A stretch of DNA of 64,000 bases from Streptomyces sp. RerS4 (GTDB lineage: Bacteria > Actinomycetota > Actinomycetes > Streptomycetales > Streptomycetaceae), in NCBI RefSeq assembly GCF_023515955.1, contig NZ_CP097322.1:1612001-1676000 (forward strand), in the 5' to 3' direction. Each line of letters starts with the position of its first letter. The stretch's first letter is position 1. Below, in pieces: positions 8,678-17,388 of the stretch. Made by a program: the position numbers and the translations under genes. Under the pieces are notes generated by a model. That model searched no databases and had not been told where the DNA came from. It saw only the letters and a program-made list of their open reading frames with translations.

Positions 8678-9634
8678 TCAGCCCCGCGCGACGGCGCGCA
8701 GCCGGTCCACCACGTCGGAGCGCAGGTCGGCGGGCTCCACCACCACCACGTCCGGGCCGAACTCCACGAGCCAGGCGTCCAGCCCGTGCCCGTACGGGAT
8801 CTCCAGCTCGTCCCAGCCGTCGGCGCCCTCGCGCACGGCCGTGGCCTTGGCCCTCAGCGGGTACCCCGCCCCGGCCCGCAGCCGGATCAGCGCCGAACGC
8901 TGCGCGCCCTCCCCGGCCCAGCTCGCCACGGTCTCCCGTACGGTCACCACGTCCGGCACCTCGGCGGTGTACTTCCCCGCCCGGGAGCGGACCTTGCCGG
9001 TGATGCGCGAGAGGCGGAAGACGCGCTCCGCCCCGCGGTCGCGGTCGTAGCCGGCCAGGTACCAGTGGCCGCGCCAGCACTCCAGCGCCCACGGCTCGAC
9101 CTGCCGGGTCTCGGGCCGGGCCGCGTTGGAGCGCCGGTAGTCGAACACCACGGGCCGCCGGTCGCGGCAGGCCAGCATGAGCGGCTCGAAGGCCGCCTCG
9201 TGGACGGGGATGCGCGGCTCGATCGCGCTGTGCTGGCCCTCGTACGGGTCCCCGGCCTCCGGCATGCCACCGGCGCGCAGCTTCTGCAGTGCGCCGCTGG
9301 CCGCGCCCGCCAGGCGCGCCTGCTGCCAGACCTTGGCGGCCAGCCCCAGGGCGGCTGCCTCCTCGGCGTCCAGGGACACCGGGGGCAGCCGGTTGCTGTC
9401 GCGGCGGGCCAGGTAGCCGGTCTCGCCCTCCAGGTTCTCCACCGTCTCGATCACCAGACCGAGCTCGCGCAGATCGTCCTTGTCCCGCTCGAACATGCGG
9501 TTGAAGGACTCGTCGTTGCCGGCTTCCATGTAGGCCTCGATGGATCCGCGCAGCTCACGCTTGCTGAGCGGACGACGCGTCCCCAGCAGACACAGCGCCA
9601 GATTCATCAATCGCTCGGCCTTGGCAATCGCCAT
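8678..9634 (-). CDS. pafB: WYL-domain transcriptional regulator PafB
   Basis: 318-residue partner of PafC. The N-terminal helix-turn-helix is MAIAKAERLMNLALCLLGTR followed by LSKRELRGSIEAY, and ERDKDDLRELGLVIE completes the winged helix. The WYL core contains RRPVVFDYRRSNAARPETRQ, WYLAGYDRDRGAERVFRLSR, and a C-terminal WCX domain. ATG 9634 (MAIAKAERL) is preferred over the upstream GTG because the family starts there and GGGGGA lies about 10 bases upstream. It begins the pafB-pafC transcript beyond the FKBP terminator. Confidence 0.92.
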   Translation of the reverse strand: MAIAKAERLMNLALCLLGTRRPLSKRELRGSIEAYMEAGNDESFNRMFERDKDDLRELGLVIETVENLEGETGYLARRDSNRLPPVSLDAEEAAALGLAAKVWQQARLAGAASGALQKLRAGGMPEAGDPYEGQHSAIEPRIPVHEAAFEPLMLACRDRRPVVFDYRRSNAARPETRQVEPWALECWRGHWYLAGYDRDRGAERVFRLSRITGKVRSRAGKYTAEVPDVVTVRETVASWAGEGAQRSALIRLRAGAGYPLRAKATAVREGADGWDELEIPYGHGLDAWLVEFGPDVVVVEPADLRSDVVDRLRAVARG

Positions 9635-9714
9635 CGACGCCGTTCCCCCGCTTCTCGACACACATGCTCGTGACCGTTGACCGTACCGCCCCGGCGGGCC
9701 CCGGCAAAAGCGAG

Positions 9715-9738
9715 GGCCCCCGCCTCACGGCGGGGGCC
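9715..9738 (-). terminator. Intrinsic terminator after FKBP gene
   Basis: Perfect 10-bp stem GGCCCCCGCC / GGCGGGGGCC with a 4-base loop, 22 bases beyond the FKBP stop. On the minus strand it is followed by CTCGCTTTTGCC. It separates the FKBP transcript from pafB. Confidence 0.8.
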
Positions 9739-9760
9739 TTCGGCTCACGGCGACCTGTGA

Positions 9761-10147
9761 TCAGGCGGCCATCAGGTCACACACGAAGATCAGCGTCTCG
9801 CCCGGGGCGATCGCATCGCCCGCGCCGCGGTCGCCGTAGGCGAGGTGGGCGGGGATCGTCAGCTTGCGACGGCCGCCGACCTTCATGCCCTGGACACCCT
9901 GGTCCCAGCCCGCGATGACGCGGCCGGCGCCGAGCGGGAACTGCAGGGCGGAGCCGCGGTTCCAGGAGGCGTCGAATTCCTCGCCGGTGGAGAACGCCAC
10001 ACCCACGTAGTGGACGGAGACCATGGCACCGGCCTTGGCCTCGGCGCCGTCACCCACCCAGATGTCCTCGATGACGAGGTCGGTCGGGGCCGGGCCCTCC
10101 GGGAAGTCGATCTCGGGCTTCTCGATCTTCTCAGGCTTGCTGCTCAC
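9761..10147 (-). CDS. FKBP-type peptidyl-prolyl cis-trans isomerase (cytoplasmic)
   Basis: 128-residue single-domain FKBP. It shows VSVHYVGVAFSTGEEFDAS, FPLGAGRVIAGWDQGVQGMK with the active-site Trp, and LTIPAHLAYGDRGAGDAI, then LIFVCDLMA, covering the whole fold. There is no signal peptide, so it should act on cytoplasmic prolyl bonds. GTG 10147 follows GAGGAG seven bases upstream; the TTG further upstream is less likely. It lies immediately after a secreted double-FKBP gene, in the pafA-pafBC interval where FKBPs are also found in related genomes. Confidence 0.93.
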   Translation of the reverse strand: MSSKPEKIEKPEIDFPEGPAPTDLVIEDIWVGDGAEAKAGAMVSVHYVGVAFSTGEEFDASWNRGSALQFPLGAGRVIAGWDQGVQGMKVGGRRKLTIPAHLAYGDRGAGDAIAPGETLIFVCDLMAA

Positions 10148-10189
10148 GGAACTGCTCCTCAAAACAACTGATGGACAACCGGGACAGTC

Positions 10190-11131
10190 TTACATCACCG
10201 TGAGGATGTCGAGACTGAAGACCAGCGTGGACTTCGCCGGGATCGTGCCCTGCTCCTTGTCGCCGAAGCCCTGGTCCGGCGGGATCACCAGCAGGATGCG
10301 GCTGCCGGCCTTCTTGCCGAGCATGCCCTCCTTCAGGCCCTTGACCGACAGCTCCGCCATCGGCCAGGTCACCGTCGTGTCGGTGGCGTACGTGCTCTCG
10401 AAGGTCTTGTCGTCCTTCCACGTCTTGCCGTTGAACTTGACCACGACGTTGTCGGTGTCCTTGACCACCGGGCCGTCGCCCTCGATCACGTAGTTCGACA
10501 CCAGCTTGGCCGGCGCCTCCGTGTCCTTGGGCACGCTCAGGGAGACTTCCTTGCCGTCCGTGTTCGTGCCGACCTTCGGCAGCGCCTTGTCGTCCTGCGG
10601 GATCTCCTTGCCCTTGGCGGAGACCGGGATCGTGGCGCCCTTGACGATGTCGACGACGAAGACCAGCGTCGCGTTCGGCTTGATCTTGTCCCCGGAGCCC
10701 TGCGCGCCGTAGCCCAGCTCCGGCGGGATCACCAGCTCGATGCGGCTGCCGACCTTCTGACCCTCCAGGCCCTGGTCCCAGCCCTTGATGACGGCGCCCG
10801 CGCCGATCGTCACGTCGAAGGTCTTGCCCCGCCCGAAGCTGGCGTCGAACGGCTCCTTGCCGTCCCACACCTGGCCCGAGTAGTTGACCTGGGCGACATC
10901 GCCCTTCTTCAGCACCGGGCCGCTGCCCTCGCTGATGACCTCCACCTTCAGTTCCTTCGGCGGCTCGCCCTTGCCCTGCGAGAGGGTCGGGGTCTCCCCG
11001 AACTTGGCGCCCTTCGTGATCGCGGGCACCCCGTTCTTCATCTGGGTGGAGTCGGAGCCGCTGTCGTCACCACACGCCGCCGTGGACAGCAGCAGAAGGG
11101 GGACGACAATCAGGCCGGCAAGTCGGCGCAC
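10190..11131 (-). CDS. Lipoprotein with two FKBP domains
   Basis: 313-residue exported PPIase. The signal peptide ends in the lipobox LSTAAC at about residues 15-20, followed by GDDSGSDS. Domain 1 (about 70-165) has VNYSGQVWDGKEPFDASFGR, VIKGWDQGLEGQKVGSRIEL and PPELGYGAQGSGDKI. Domain 2 (about 210-313) has VVKFNGKTWKDDKTFESTYA, LKEGMLGKKAGSRILLVIP and PPDQGFGDKEQGTI. In domain 2 the GWDQ active-site segment is replaced by VKGLKEG, so that copy is probably catalytically weak. GTG 11131 follows GAGGA. Likely an extracytoplasmic folding factor. Confidence 0.92.
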   Translation of the reverse strand: MRRLAGLIVVPLLLLSTAACGDDSGSDSTQMKNGVPAITKGAKFGETPTLSQGKGEPPKELKVEVISEGSGPVLKKGDVAQVNYSGQVWDGKEPFDASFGRGKTFDVTIGAGAVIKGWDQGLEGQKVGSRIELVIPPELGYGAQGSGDKIKPNATLVFVVDIVKGATIPVSAKGKEIPQDDKALPKVGTNTDGKEVSLSVPKDTEAPAKLVSNYVIEGDGPVVKDTDNVVVKFNGKTWKDDKTFESTYATDTTVTWPMAELSVKGLKEGMLGKKAGSRILLVIPPDQGFGDKEQGTIPAKSTLVFSLDILTVM

Positions 11132-11186
11132 GTGTTCCTCAGATCTCAGACGGCAAGACGGTCGCCGCCACTCTAAGGCGTGACAA

Positions 11187-11215
11187 GGGCCCCGTACGAG
11201 ATACGAACGGGGCCC
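11187..11215 (-). terminator. Hairpin terminator after pafA
   Basis: Arms GGGCCCCGT and ACGGGGCCC (9 bp) with an 11-base loop, about 20 bases downstream of the pafA stop and before the FKBP lipoprotein start. No long U-tract, as is common in Streptomyces. Confidence 0.7.
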
Positions 11216-11234
11216 CGGCCGAGATCCGCGCCGA

Positions 11235-12596
11235 CTACATTCCGGCGATCAGCTTCTCCACCCGGTCGTCCACCGACCGGAACGGGTCCTTGCACAGCAC
11301 CGTCCGCTGCGCCTGATCGTTCAACTTCAGGTGCACCCAGTCGACCGTGAAGTCCCGGCGCTGCTCCTGCGCCCGCCGGATGAAGTCACCGCGCAACCTC
11401 GCGCGCGTCGTCTGCGGGGGCACCGACTTGCCCTCGAAGATCTTCAGGTCGTTGCAGATCCGGGCCGCCTGCCCCTTGCGCTCCAGCAGGTAGTACAGCC
11501 CGCGCCGCCGGTGGATGTCGTGGTAGGCGAGGTCTATCTGCGCGACCCGCGGATTGGACATCGTCATGTTGTGCTTGGCCCGGTACCGCTCGATCAGCTG
11601 GTACTTCATGACCCAGTCGATCTCCGTGGAGATCCGGTCCAGGTCCTGCTCCTCGACCGCTTCGAGCGTGCGGCCCCACAGCTCCAGCACCTGATCGACG
11701 ACCCCGGTACGGATGCCCCGCCGCTCGGCGAAGTCGACGGCCTTCTCGTAGTACTCCCGCTGGATCTCCAGGGCCGACGCCTCGCGCCCGCTGGCCAGAC
11801 GCACCTTGCGCTGCCCCGTGATGTCGTGGCTGACCTCCCGGATCGCCCGGATCGGGTTCTCCAGCGTCAGGTCACGCATCACCGTGCCCGCCTCGATCAT
11901 GCGCAGCACCAGGTCGGTGGCCCCGACCTTCAGCAGCATCGTCGTCTCGGACATGTTCGAGTCGCCGACGATGACGTGCAGGCGCCGGTAGCGCTCCGCG
12001 TCCGCGTGCGGCTCGTCGCGCGTGTTGATGATCGGCCGCGACCGGGTCGTCGCGGAACTCACGCCCTCCCAGATGTGCTCGGCCCGCTGGCTGACGCAGT
12101 ACACCGCGCCCCGGGGGGTCTGCAGCACCTTGCCCGCGCCACAGATCAACTGCCGCGTGACGAGGAACGGAATCAGGATGTCCGCCAGACGGGAGAATTC
12201 TCCGTGCCGCGCCACGAGGTAGTTCTCGTGGCAGCCGTACGAATTGCCCGCCGAGTCGGTGTTGTTCTTGAAGAGGTAGACGTCGCCCGCGATTCCCTCC
12301 TCGTGCAGGCGGCGTTCGGCGTCGACGAGCAGACCTTCGAGAATGCGCTCGCCGGCCTTGTCGTGGGTGACCAACTCGGTCAGGTTGTCGCATTCGGGAG
12401 TTGCGTATTCCGGATGCGATCCCACGTCCAGGTACAGGCGGGCGCCGTTCCGCAGGAAGACATTGCTGCTGCGGCCCCATGACACGACACGGCGGAAGAG
12501 GTAGCGCGCCACTTCGTCAGGAGACAGTCGGCGCTGTCCCCTGAACGTGCACGTGACGCCGTACTCGTTCTCCAGCCCGAAAATGCGGCGGTCCAT
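11235..12596 (-). CDS. pafA: Pup-protein ligase PafA
   Basis: 453-residue glutamine-synthetase-like ligase that phosphorylates the C-terminal Glu of deamidated Pup and joins it to substrate lysines. The nucleotide/Mg-binding Glu is E9 in IFGLENEYG and the catalytic base is D57 in [12 protein letters not shown], both at the positions known from the mycobacterial enzyme. Further conserved blocks are [20 protein letters not shown] and [19 protein letters not shown]. It lacks the Dop-specific loop insertion. It is separated from prcA by a divergent LacI/MFS pair, so it is transcribed independently of pup-prcBA. No adjacent pafA duplicate is present. Confidence 0.97.
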   Translation of the reverse strand: MDRRIFGLENEYGVTCTFRGQRRLSPDEVARYLFRRVVSWGRSSNVFLRNGARLYLDVGSHPEYATPECDNLTELVTHDKAGERILEGLLVDAERRLHEEGIAGDVYLFKNNTDSAGNSYGCHENYLVARHGEFSRLADILIPFLVTRQLICGAGKVLQTPRGAVYCVSQRAEHIWEGVSSATTRSRPIINTRDEPHADAERYRRLHVIVGDSNMSETTMLLKVGATDLVLRMIEAGTVMRDLTLENPIRAIREVSHDITGQRKVRLASGREASALEIQREYYEKAVDFAERRGIRTGVVDQVLELWGRTLEAVEEQDLDRISTEIDWVMKYQLIERYRAKHNMTMSNPRVAQIDLAYHDIHRRRGLYYLLERKGQAARICNDLKIFEGKSVPPQTTRARLRGDFIRRAQEQRRDFTVDWVHLKLNDQAQRTVLCKDPFRSVDDRVEKLIAGM

Positions 12597-12674
12597 GACT
12601 GAACATTACGCCTCCCGCCCTCTTCTGAAACCGGGTTCGACAGGGCGTTCCGATCAGTTTCCCCGCGAGGGCCC

Positions 12675-13940
12675 CTACGAGCCCTCCGCCGAGGCCACCG
12701 CCGAGCCCCGCTCCACCACGTCCGCCGGCGCTCCCGTACCGCCCGCGACCGGCCGCGTACGGCCGCCGCCCGACAGCGCCCGCTGAGTCCCCATCAGGAC
12801 CGCCCAGGCCGCCACGCCCGCGCCGACGGCCACCGCGAAACCGGCCGGGACGCCGCCCAGTTCCACCGCCGGACCCGCCACCGCCGTACCGATCGCCGCG
12901 CCCACGCCGAAGAACGTCACCAACCACGAGAACGCCTCCGTCACCGTGCCCGCCGGCGCGTGCCGGTCCACCACGATGAACGCGCACGCCAGCGAAGGCG
13001 CCAGGAACACGCCCGACACGGCCGCCAGCAGCACCATCGCCACCGGACCCACCGTCGACACCAGCGGCAGGTAACACACCGCCAGTAGACCCACCAGCAC
13101 CCGCAGTCGCCGCTCCGGCGCACCCGCCCACTGCCGCGCCCCGTAGGCCACGCCACCGAACAACGCGCCCAGCCCCAGCGCCGCCATCAGCCAGCCGTAC
13201 ACCGCCTGACCGCCGTGACCGTCCGCGTACGCCACACCGGCCACCGTGATCGAACCGAGCGCCATGCCCACGAAGAAGAACGCCCCCAGCAGCGCCAGCA
13301 GCCCGCGCGAGCGCAGCGCCCCCAGCCAGTGCGCCTCACGCGGCTCCGAACGCCACGTACGCGACGGCTTCGACACCACCACCGACAGCGCCCCCAGCAC
13401 CCCCAGCACGTTGAGCGCCACGAGGGCCGCCGCCGGCGACCACAGCGCCACGAAGAGCGTCACCAGCAGCGGACCGACCGTGTACATGACCTCCTGCGCC
13501 ACCGCGTCCATCGCGTACGCGGCGTGCACCCGCTCCTGCCGGCCGCCCAGCACGCTCGGCCACAGCGCCCGCAGCCCGCCCTCCAGCGGCGGCGTGAACA
13601 GGCCGGCGATCAGCACGGCCGCGTAGGCCACCCCCACCGAACCCGTCCCCGCGAGCGCCAGCCACACCATGCCCAGCGCCGAGACGATCGCGGCCGGCAA
13701 CTGCACGCGCGGCTGCCCGTACAGGTCCACGGCGCGCCCGAGCAACGGCTGACCCACCGCGTTCGCCAGCCCGTACGCCGCCGCCAGGGCGCCCGCGAGA
13801 CTGTACGAGCCCCCCTCGGCCCGCGTGAACAGCACGATCGCCACCGGCCCCGTGCCGTTCGGCAACCGCCCGATCAACGTGCCCGCGAGCAGCCTCGCCG
13901 CGTGCCGGGTCCTGAGCAGCTCCGCGTATCCCGCGGCCAT
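12675..13940 (-). CDS. Major facilitator superfamily transporter
   Basis: 421-residue transporter with about 12 hydrophobic segments in two halves and a central loop around residue 200 (VVVSKPSRTWRSEPREAHW). The first loop has GRLPNGTGPVAIVLF and motif-A-like GRAVDLYGQPRVQ. ATG 13940 follows GGGG; upstream readable frame is spurious. It diverges from the LacI-family gene across a 134-base region holding two ATACGTA repeats, so it is probably repressed by that regulator. Substrate unknown; a sugar or drug-like molecule is a guess. Confidence 0.85.
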   Translation of the reverse strand: MAAGYAELLRTRHAARLLAGTLIGRLPNGTGPVAIVLFTRAEGGSYSLAGALAAAYGLANAVGQPLLGRAVDLYGQPRVQLPAAIVSALGMVWLALAGTGSVGVAYAAVLIAGLFTPPLEGGLRALWPSVLGGRQERVHAAYAMDAVAQEVMYTVGPLLVTLFVALWSPAAALVALNVLGVLGALSVVVSKPSRTWRSEPREAHWLGALRSRGLLALLGAFFFVGMALGSITVAGVAYADGHGGQAVYGWLMAALGLGALFGGVAYGARQWAGAPERRLRVLVGLLAVCYLPLVSTVGPVAMVLLAAVSGVFLAPSLACAFIVVDRHAPAGTVTEAFSWLVTFFGVGAAIGTAVAGPAVELGGVPAGFAVAVGAGVAAWAVLMGTQRALSGGGRTRPVAGGTGAPADVVERGSAVASAEGS

Positions 13941-13973
13941 GTCCGCCCCTTTCCGCCCGGACCAGCCGGAGTA

Positions 13974-14001
13974 ATACGTATAACGTGACCCGTCATACGT
14001 A
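13974..14001. promoter_or_regulatory. Paired ATACGTA operator candidate between MFS and LacI genes
   Basis: ATACGTAT at 13974-13981 is a perfect palindrome with a central CG, as in LacI-family operators. A second ATACGTA lies at 13995-14001, 21 bases (two helical turns) away. The pair lies 34 bases before the MFS start and 74 bases before the regulator start. Confidence 0.5.
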
Positions 14002-14074
14002 CCATGGCGACAGTCCACCGGTCCACCCGACCGACCTCCACAGCCCCTCCCACCTCGCACTTCAGGAGCACCCT

Positions 14075-15076
14075 GTGACGAGACCCACCAGCCGCGACGT
14101 GGCCACGGCCGCCGGGGTCTCCCAGGCCACCGTCTCCCTCGTCCTCGGCGACAAATGGCGCGGCCGCGTCTCCGCACGCACCGCCGACCACGTCCGCGAA
14201 ACCGCCACCGCCCTCGGCTACCGCCCCAACCTCGCCGCCCGCAACCTGCGCCTCGGCAGCACCCGCACCGCCCTCCTCGTCGTCCCCGCCCTCACCAACG
14301 AGTTCTTCGCCCGCGTCTACACCGGAGCCGCCCGCGTCGCCGCCGAACACGGCTTCGGCGTCGTCCTCTACCCCTCCCCCGAGGGCACCGGCCCCGCCCG
14401 CGACCCCTTCGCCTCCGCCCGCGCCGCCCTCGACGGAGTCATCGCCTCCTCCATGGCCGCCGACGCCCTCGACGCCATCGGCGGCGACGACCTCCCCCTC
14501 GTCATGCTCGACAGCGACCCCACCGCCCACGGCCCCGCCGCCCACGTCAACCTCGACATGACCGACGCCATCCGACAGACCGCGCACCACCTGCTCGCCC
14601 ACGGCCACCGCCACTACCTCCACCTCGCCTCCGCCGTCGACAGCTGGACCTTCCACCTCCGCGCCCAGGCCCTCGCCGACCTCCTCGACGACGCCCCCAC
14701 CACCCTGCGCACCGTACGGGCGCCCCTCACCGTCGACGCCGCCCGCACCGCCATGGAAGCCGCCCTCGCCGACCCGCAGGCCCGCCCCACCGCCGTCGTC
14801 TGCGACGACGACATCCTGGCCGCCGGCGCCTGCAAGGCCGCCCGCCGCCTGGGCCTGCGCATCCCCGAGGACCTCTCCGTCACCGGCATCGACGACCTCG
14901 CCCTCGCCACCGCCGTGGAACCCGAGCTCACCACCGTCCGCCTCCCGGCCGAGCGCGTCGGAGAACAGGGCATGAAGGCCCTCCTGACCGTCCTCGACGG
15001 CGCCCCCTGGACCGCGCCCGACCTCCCCGTCGAACTCGTCGTCCGCGGCTCCACGGGCCCCGCACCCGCCCGCTGA
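14075..15076 (+). CDS. LacI/GalR-family transcriptional regulator
   Basis: 333-residue repressor. The N-terminal HTH and hinge helix read SRDVATAAGVSQATVSLVLG then ARTADHVRETATALGYRPN followed by AARNLRLGSTRTALLVVPAL. The remainder is a periplasmic-binding-protein-like sensor: VICDDD-type segment VVCDDDILAAGACKAARRLG and ISVTGIDD-type segment LSVTGIDDLALATAVEPELT. GTG 14075 with AGGAG six bases upstream is chosen over an upstream ATG that adds 30 unconserved residues. Probably autoregulates and controls the divergent MFS gene. The module interrupts the proteasome cluster between prcA and pafA. Confidence 0.9.
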   Translation: MTRPTSRDVATAAGVSQATVSLVLGDKWRGRVSARTADHVRETATALGYRPNLAARNLRLGSTRTALLVVPALTNEFFARVYTGAARVAAEHGFGVVLYPSPEGTGPARDPFASARAALDGVIASSMAADALDAIGGDDLPLVMLDSDPTAHGPAAHVNLDMTDAIRQTAHHLLAHGHRHYLHLASAVDSWTFHLRAQALADLLDDAPTTLRTVRAPLTVDAARTAMEAALADPQARPTAVVCDDDILAAGACKAARRLGLRIPEDLSVTGIDDLALATAVEPELTTVRLPAERVGEQGMKALLTVLDGAPWTAPDLPVELVVRGSTGPAPAR

Positions 15077-15088
15077 GGCGGACACGAA

Positions 15089-15125
15089 AGGGCCCCGGCC
15101 CGCCGAAACGGCGGACCGGGGCCCT
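15089..15125. terminator. Bidirectional terminator between LacI gene and prcA
   Basis: Long stem AGGGCCCCGGCCCGCCG paired with CGGCGGACCGGGGCCCT around an AAA loop with one unpaired base. It lies between the convergent regulator and prcA stops and should serve both transcripts. Confidence 0.8.
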
Positions 15126-15150
15126 ACGTCACCACTCGCCTACACGGCGC

Positions 15151-15915
15151 CTACTCGGCGTCGTCCTCCGGCACCTCGTCGTTCGACACGGCGTCCGCCT
15201 GGACCGCCGCCGGAACGTCCGCCTCCAGCAGCCGCGACAGCTGCCGGCCCCGGATCCGCTTGAACTTGCGCTGCTGGGACCGCGTACGGTCCAGCACCGC
15301 GACCTCCAGCCGCTCCGCCGGGATCGTCTTGTCCGCGCCGTTCGCCTGGCTGGAGAGCGCCTGCACCGCCAGCTTCAACGCCTCGGACAACGTCATCCCG
15401 TCCCGGTGACGCTGGTCGAGGAAGGTACTGATCTGCTCGGCATTGCCGCCGACCGCGACCGAACCGTGCTCGTCCACGATCGACCCGTCGTGCGGGAGCC
15501 GGTAGATCTGGTCCCCGGCGGCCGTCGCGCCGACCTCCGCCACGACCAGCTCCACCTCGTACGGCTTCTCCCCGGCCGAGGAGAAGATCGTGCCGAGCGT
15601 CTGCGCGTACACGTTGGCCAGCCCGCGGGCCGTCACGTCGTCGCGGTCGTAGGTGTAGCCCCGCAGGTCCGCGTAGCGCACACCACCGATCCGCAGGTTC
15701 TCGTACTCGTTGTACTTGCCGGCGGCCGCGAAGCCGATCCGGTCGTAGATCTCGCTGAACTTGTGCAGCGCGCGGGACGGGTTCTCGCCGACGAACACGA
15801 TGCCGTCGGCGTACTGGAGCACGACGAGGCTGCGGCCTCGGGCGATGCCCTTGCGGGCGTATTCCGCCCGGTCGGCCATGGCCTGCTGGGGTGACACATA
15901 GAACGGGGTCGACAC
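15151..15915 (-). CDS. prcA: 20S proteasome subunit alpha
   Basis: 254-residue alpha subunit. The N-terminal helix contains [20 protein letters not shown], and the segment [19 protein letters not shown] marks the gate-forming region. It lacks the catalytic Thr, as alpha rings do, and forms the entrance to which Arc docks. The C-terminal tail is acidic and low in conservation. GTG 15915 lies 40 bases after the prcB stop, with GGAAAG upstream, so prcB-prcA is one transcript. Confidence 0.96.
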   Translation of the reverse strand: MSTPFYVSPQQAMADRAEYARKGIARGRSLVVLQYADGIVFVGENPSRALHKFSEIYDRIGFAAAGKYNEYENLRIGGVRYADLRGYTYDRDDVTARGLANVYAQTLGTIFSSAGEKPYEVELVVAEVGATAAGDQIYRLPHDGSIVDEHGSVAVGGNAEQISTFLDQRHRDGMTLSEALKLAVQALSSQANGADKTIPAERLEVAVLDRTRSQQRKFKRIRGRQLSRLLEADVPAAVQADAVSNDEVPEDDAE

Positions 15916-15955
15916 CGGCTTTCCGTCCCTTTCTTCTGGGCGACGAGAGGAGTGG

Positions 15956-16795
15956 TCAGAGCAGGGCGGCGCGCGGCCCGTCGGGCTCCTGGAGCCGACG
16001 GTCCGTCACCGTGCGGGCGAGCGCCTGCGACTCGTCGTCGTCCAGCCTGCGGAAGCCCTCGTCGGTGATGACGGTGACGATGGGATAGATGTGGCGGTAC
16101 AGGTCCGGCCCACCGGTCGCCGAGTCGTCGTCGGCGGCGTCGTAGAGCGCCTGCACGACCAGGGTGGTGGCCTGCTCCTCCGTCAGGTCGGGGCGGTACA
16201 GCTTCTTCATCGAGCCCCGGGCGAAGATCGAGCCGGAACCGGTGGCGGCGTAGCCGTGCTCCTCCGAGCGGCCGCCGGTCACGTCGTACGAGAAGATCCG
16301 GCCCTTCTCCTTGGCCTCGTCGTACCCCGCGAACAGCGGGACCACGGCCAGACCCTGCATCGCCATCCCCAGATTGCTCCGGATCATGGTCGACAGCCGG
16401 TTCGCCTTGCCCTCCAGCGAAAGGGTCGCCCCCTCCACCTTCTCGAAGTGCTCCAGCTCCAGCTGGAACAGCTTCACCATCTCCACCGCCAGGCCGGCCG
16501 TGCCGGCGATGCCGACGGCGGAGTACTCGTCCGCCGGGAACACCTTCTCGATGTCCCGCTGCGCGATCATGTTCCCCATGGTCGCCCGCCGGTCACCGGC
16601 GAGCACGACCCCGCCGGGGAAGGTGGCGGCGACGATGGTCGTCCCGTGCGGCGCCTCGACGATCCCCTCCGGCAGCCTGCGATTGCCGGGCAGCATCTCG
16701 GGCGCGTGCGCCCCCAGGAAGTCCACGAAGGACGACGACCCCGGCGTCAGGAAGGCTGCCGGTAGACGCCCTGTGCTACGAGTGTTGGGTTCCAC
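15956..16795 (-). CDS. prcB: 20S proteasome subunit beta (proteolytic)
   Basis: 279-residue precursor. A 51-residue propeptide ends EAPHG and autocleavage exposes T52 of TTIVAATF as Thr1. Relative to it the catalytic Asp17 (GDRRATMG) and Lys33 (RDIEKVFP) are both present, so the enzyme should be active. [20 protein letters not shown] and [18 protein letters not shown] are the other conserved beta-subunit blocks. GTG 16795 with GGAAGGA upstream matches the family N-terminus [15 protein letters not shown]. Downstream of pup, upstream of prcA. Confidence 0.97.
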   Translation of the reverse strand: MEPNTRSTGRLPAAFLTPGSSSFVDFLGAHAPEMLPGNRRLPEGIVEAPHGTTIVAATFPGGVVLAGDRRATMGNMIAQRDIEKVFPADEYSAVGIAGTAGLAVEMVKLFQLELEHFEKVEGATLSLEGKANRLSTMIRSNLGMAMQGLAVVPLFAGYDEAKEKGRIFSYDVTGGRSEEHGYAATGSGSIFARGSMKKLYRPDLTEEQATTLVVQALYDAADDDSATGGPDLYRHIYPIVTVITDEGFRRLDDDESQALARTVTDRRLQEPDGPRAALL

Positions 16796-16965
16796 AGGTT
16801 TCCTTCCACGTAAGCGGCTGCACGCCGTATGACGTCCGGCCGATCCTTTGAACCACGCCCCGGACCCTACCGTCCGATGATCTTGATCCACAGTGCCGCC
16901 CGACGGCGCCGGCGACGTTCGCCGCCGTGCGCCGCCACACGGATTCACTTCGAGATGGGCGGGCG

Positions 16966-16982
16966 ACCTTCGATTCGAAGGT
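16966..16982. repeat. 17-bp palindrome just after pup stop
   Basis: ACCTTCGA-T-TCGAAGGT, 8-bp perfect arms around one base, immediately downstream of pup in the pup-prcB gap. On RNA it could form a small hairpin; on DNA it looks operator-like. Meaning unknown. Confidence 0.4.
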
Positions 16983-16990
16983 CAGTGGGT

Positions 16991-17203
16991 CTACTGGCCA
17001 CCCTTTTGCACGAAGGAGCGCACGAAGTCCTCGGCGTTCTCCTCAAGTACGTCGTCAATCTCGTCGAGTACGGAGTCGACGTCGTCGGAGAGCTTCTCCT
17101 GGCGCTCCTTGAGGTCGGTCGATTCCTCGACCGCCGCCTCCTCGACCTCTTCGGTCGAGCGCGTCGCCTTCTGCTGTCCGCCGCCGGTGTCCTTGGTCGC
17201 CAT
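16991..17203 (-). CDS. pup: Prokaryotic ubiquitin-like protein Pup
   Basis: 70-residue disordered protein tag. It begins MATKDTGGGQQKATRSTEEV and ends with the motif FVRSFVQKGGQ. The C-terminal Gln means Dop must deamidate it before ligation by PafA. The central DVDSVLDEIDDVLEENAEDF helix binds the Arc coiled coils. ATG 17203 has GAGG six bases upstream; the longer open frame adds 48 unconserved residues. It lies 196 bases before prcB and 185 bases after dop, both gaps large enough for separate promoters or processing sites. Confidence 0.97.
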   Translation of the reverse strand: MATKDTGGGQQKATRSTEEVEEAAVEESTDLKERQEKLSDDVDSVLDEIDDVLEENAEDFVRSFVQKGGQ

Positions 17204-17239
17204 GTCTACCTCACCCCGCTCGGTTCGCACGCTCACGTG

Positions 17240-17266
17240 GAGGGATCCCGGGATTCGGGATCCCTC
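17240..17266. promoter_or_regulatory. Perfect hairpin in pup leader
   Basis: Arms GAGGGATCCCG and CGGGATCCCTC (11 bp) with a 5-base loop, 37 bases upstream of the pup start. There is no U-tract on the minus strand. It may terminate most dop transcripts, stabilise the pup mRNA, or serve as an operator. Confidence 0.45.
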
Positions 17267-17388
17267 AAGATCAGACCCTACGTCGGACCCTACAAGGAGG
17301 GCCCGGCATTCGTCCCGGCACTTACAGGAACGTCCGGGCTTTCTCATGATTCCCGGACCGGGGCCCTTTCAGGCCTTGAAGGCACCGC

